64,000 nt of DNA from Belliella baltica DSM 15883 (GTDB lineage Bacteria > Bacteroidota > Bacteroidia > Cytophagales > Cyclobacteriaceae): positions 3,493,501 through 3,557,500 of the forward strand of contig NC_018010.1 in NCBI RefSeq assembly GCF_000265405.1, in the 5' to 3' direction. Each line of letters opens with the position of its first letter. The stretch's first letter is position 1. The notes below the pieces were generated by a model. The model was given only the letters and a program-made list of their open reading frames with translations. It was not told where the DNA came from and ran no database searches. Made by a program: the position numbers and the translations under genes. Below are positions 61,733 through 64,000 of the stretch, one piece after another.

Positions 61733-64000
61733 TTAAAATCCTAATTGTAGGCCAACAGTGTACATTTTCAGGTTTGGAAAAGCGTAATTGTCAACTCCCC
61801 TCTGGAAAATATTGTTGTTTTGAAATTCCGGATCCAATCCGGTGTACCTAGTGAAGGTGATAAGATTTTGTCCTGAAATGGAAACCTGGGCATTCGAAAA
61901 TCCAATTTTCTCAACAATTGAAACGGGAACATTATATCCCAGTCGGATCAGCTTCAGTCTGAAAAAGCTACCATCCTCCAACCATCGGTCTGTATCTCCT
62001 CTTGAATTGAGTGTGGATGCTGCAATTACCCTTGGGAAATCATTGGTGGGATTTTCAGGGGTCCATGGCTGCACCCCCCTTCTGTAATTACTATTGTCGT
62101 CAAACCGGTCTACCAAACTTCTGTAACCATTATAAACTGTCGCTCCAAAAGATCCGAACCATTGCATGCTGAAATCAAAACCCTTGTAAGAAGCTCCCAT
62201 GTTCAGACCCAACTCATAATTGGGCCAAGGACTCCCCACTACTGCTTTGTCTTCATTGGTAATCTGTCCGTCATCATTGTTGTCTTTGAACCTGATATCC
62301 CCGGGCTGGGCATTGGGTTGGATGACCTGTCCCTGTGAGTTGGTATGGTTTTGAACTTCTTCGGCACTCTGAAAAATCCCATCCGTTTCCAATACAAACC
62401 ACATCCCGATCGGCTGACCGATTTCAGTGACGGTATTGCCCGAGTAAATGTCGTTTCTGCCATATCCCAAAGACAAAACCTCATTGTTGAGTGTTGTCAA
62501 ATTTGCTGTCACATAGTAGTTGAGCGGCTTGGCTGCTTCCCTAAATGTGGCTGTAAATTCAAAGCCCTTGTTTCTCAAAGATGCTGCGTTTACAAATGGA
62601 TCCACTCCATCATTTCCGGTAGTCCTTGGAATCGGCATATTTGTCAATACATCCTCAGTCACTGAGATAAAATACTCAGCCGATACGGTCAGTTTATTTC
62701 TGAAGAATCCTGCATCTACACCATAATTCTGTTGTGTCAGGATTTCCCATCTCAGGTTTTGGTTTGCCAATCTGACCTGGGTGGCACCGGGAATAATATT
62801 CTGATCCATTCCCATGGCTATGGTAGGAAAGATATTTACAAGGTTCAAATAGTCCCAATATCCTATATTGCTGCTACCCAGCTTTCCATAACTTGCCCTG
62901 ATTTTCAGATCCTCCACAATTTCGGAGGAATAAAATCCTTCTTCACTGATCCTCCACGCACCCGATATCGATGGAAAAGTCCCCCACCTATTGTCTCTGG
63001 ATAGTCTGGAAGTACCATCTCTACGGATGACGGCATTGATGAGGTATTTGTCAGCATAGCTGTATTCGATTCTTCCCAAGTAGGAAAGCAGTGCAGCCTC
63101 TTGTCTAAATCCACCCAATGCAGGAGTATCACCTTGATCCAATACAGTGTAATAATCACCCAAGGAGTTTCTTGGTATATTTCTCTTGTTGCCCCAAATC
63201 TGCGAATACTGAATATGCTGGTAAGTATGTCCTGCAAGAGCTTTGAAGGTATGATTGCCAAAAGTCCTGTCAAAGGCCAGTGTGTTCTCCACCAGTCCAT
63301 CAAAGTATTCAGCTCTGTTTTCTTCATATATGGCCGGATCATAGGGCTGGTTTTGAGTCCAGTTTCCTTCTTTTCTCAAAAACCTGAAATTATCATGGCT
63401 TGTATCCAATCCAAGGTTTAGCCTATAAGTCAATGAAGGATGGATTTTGACTTCAGACCAAAGATTGCCCCTGATCCTCAAATTACGGTTTTGCCTATCC
63501 TGAAGGTTGGCAGTGGCCACAGGGTTGGATCCAAATGTATTGCCCCTGGCAGGACTTCCATATCCAAAACCTCCGGGATTGTTTTCATCGTAAACTGGAA
63601 TAGTCGGAAGCATTCTGGTCACATCCGCTATCGGATTGCCAGCGATTTCATCCGTAGAGGAATGACTGATGGCCAAATTCTGACCAATGCTAAAAATCCC
63701 TTTATTTCCCTGGGTATTTACTCTTAAGCTATACCGGTCAAATCCAGTCCCTATCACAGCGCCTTTGTTGCCGAAGTAATTACCTGAAATCAGGTAGCTG
63801 CCACTTTGACCTCCTCCCGAAATCGTGGCATTGAAGTCATTCATACTTCCATTCAGGAATGCCGCATCCTGCCAATCCGTATTGATGGTCGGATCCAGGT
63901 TCTGCCTTGGAAGTCCGGCATTGTCATAGGCCATATTGTTGAGCCGGATAAATTCATCTGTTTCTGCCAGGTCAAATCTTGGAAGCATCTGGATACTGTT
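61733..64000 (-). CDS. SusC/RagA-family TonB-dependent transporter (N-terminus cut by window edge)
   Basis: C-terminal about 755 residues of an outer-membrane oligosaccharide importer. The frame is open to the window end; an internal Met at 63988 is not the real start, because four more in-frame codons are visible and the signal peptide, carboxypeptidase-D-like domain and most of the plug are missing. The barrel shows typical SusC segments: NYFGNKGAVIGTGFDRYSLR, DKYLINAVIRRDGTSRL, RIRASYGKLG-like IRASYGKLGSSNIG, and a last strand ending QLGF. GC content is higher than in the other SusC genes. It heads the second polysaccharide locus; about 250-300 residues lie outside the window. Confidence 0.95.
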   Translation of the reverse strand, partial: NSIQMLPRFDLAETDEFIRLNNMAYDNAGLPRQNLDPTINTDWQDAAFLNGSMNDFNATISGGGQSGSYLISGNYFGNKGAVIGTGFDRYSLRVNTQGNKGIFSIGQNLAISHSSTDEIAGNPIADVTRMLPTIPVYDENNPGGFGYGSPARGNTFGSNPVATANLQDRQNRNLRIRGNLWSEVKIHPSLTYRLNLGLDTSHDNFRFLRKEGNWTQNQPYDPAIYEENRAEYFDGLVENTLAFDRTFGNHTFKALAGHTYQHIQYSQIWGNKRNIPRNSLGDYYTVLDQGDTPALGGFRQEAALLSYLGRIEYSYADKYLINAVIRRDGTSRLSRDNRWGTFPSISGAWRISEEGFYSSEIVEDLKIRASYGKLGSSNIGYWDYLNLVNIFPTIAMGMDQNIIPGATQVRLANQNLRWEILTQQNYGVDAGFFRNKLTVSAEYFISVTEDVLTNMPIPRTTGNDGVDPFVNAASLRNKGFEFTATFREAAKPLNYYVTANLTTLNNEVLSLGYGRNDIYSGNTVTEIGQPIGMWFVLETDGIFQSAEEVQNHTNSQGQVIQPNAQPGDIRFKDNNDDGQITNEDKAVVGSPWPNYELGLNMGASYKGFDFSMQWFGSFGATVYNGYRSLVDRFDDNSNYRRGVQPWTPENPTNDFPRVIAASTLNSRGDTDRWLEDGSFFRLKLIRLGYNVPVSIVEKIGFSNAQVSISGQNLITFTRYTGLDPEFQNNNIFQRGVDNYAFPNLKMYTVGLQLGF

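Overview
The window is chromosomal DNA of a Bacteroidota bacterium, most likely a glycan-degrading member of the Cytophagales (Cyclobacteriaceae-like). The evidence is three SusC/SusD pairs, a hybrid two-component regulator with a double seven-bladed propeller, lipoprotein glycosidases, AT-rich spacers with TAnnTTTG-type promoter boxes, few Shine-Dalgarno sequences, and IS and integrase families typical of the phylum. The species assignment is inference.

Region 1 (1-35.9 kb) looks like a large amino-sugar polysaccharide utilisation locus. A SusD (cut by the window start) and a SusC run leftwards. A hybrid regulator runs rightwards, followed by a creatininase-family hydrolase, a NagB-LmbE fusion, a ROK kinase, a second SusC/SusD pair and a DUF3472/discoidin lipoprotein. 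A convergent leftward block carries a GH109-type alpha-N-acetylgalactosaminidase, an amidohydrolase, a tagatose-bisphosphate-type aldolase, two PfkB kinases, the galactosamine-6-P deaminase AgaS and an SSS symporter. Behind it a second leftward transcript carries GH20 hexosaminidase, a sugar isomerase-like protein, a Gfo/Idh/MocA oxidoreductase, a SUMF1-like protein and a sulfatase. Together they suggest uptake of a (probably sulfated) GalNAc-containing glycan, removal of alpha- and beta-GalNAc, and catabolism through GalN-6-P, tagatose-6-P and triose phosphates.

Region 2 (36.0-45.3 kb) is housekeeping: RlpA, a DbpA-type helicase, a DUF302 protein, an intact IS1182-type element, fumarylacetoacetase, a six-gene leftward operon (including a 46-residue DUF2256 protein, MazG-like, Dtd and DUF1232 proteins), and tRNA-Ser(GCT) behind a good promoter and a degenerate tRNA-Ser-like copy.

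Region 3 (45.4-51.75 kb) is a mobile and decaying zone. A tyrosine recombinase lies next to the tRNA, followed by a perfect 17-bp palindrome, a CPBP protease broken by a one-base slip in a T-run, an apolipoprotein N-acyltransferase-like gene that has lost its 5' end at an IS, and an IS21 element with 24-bp-periodic end repeats.

Region 4 (51.8-64 kb) is a second, leftward polysaccharide locus: SusC (cut by the window end), SusD, GH43, a GH-A cellulase/xylanase-like enzyme, a multidomain GH43, GH2 and another GH43. This suggests an arabinose- or xylose-rich plant or algal polymer. A terminator after SusD separates receptor genes from enzyme genes.
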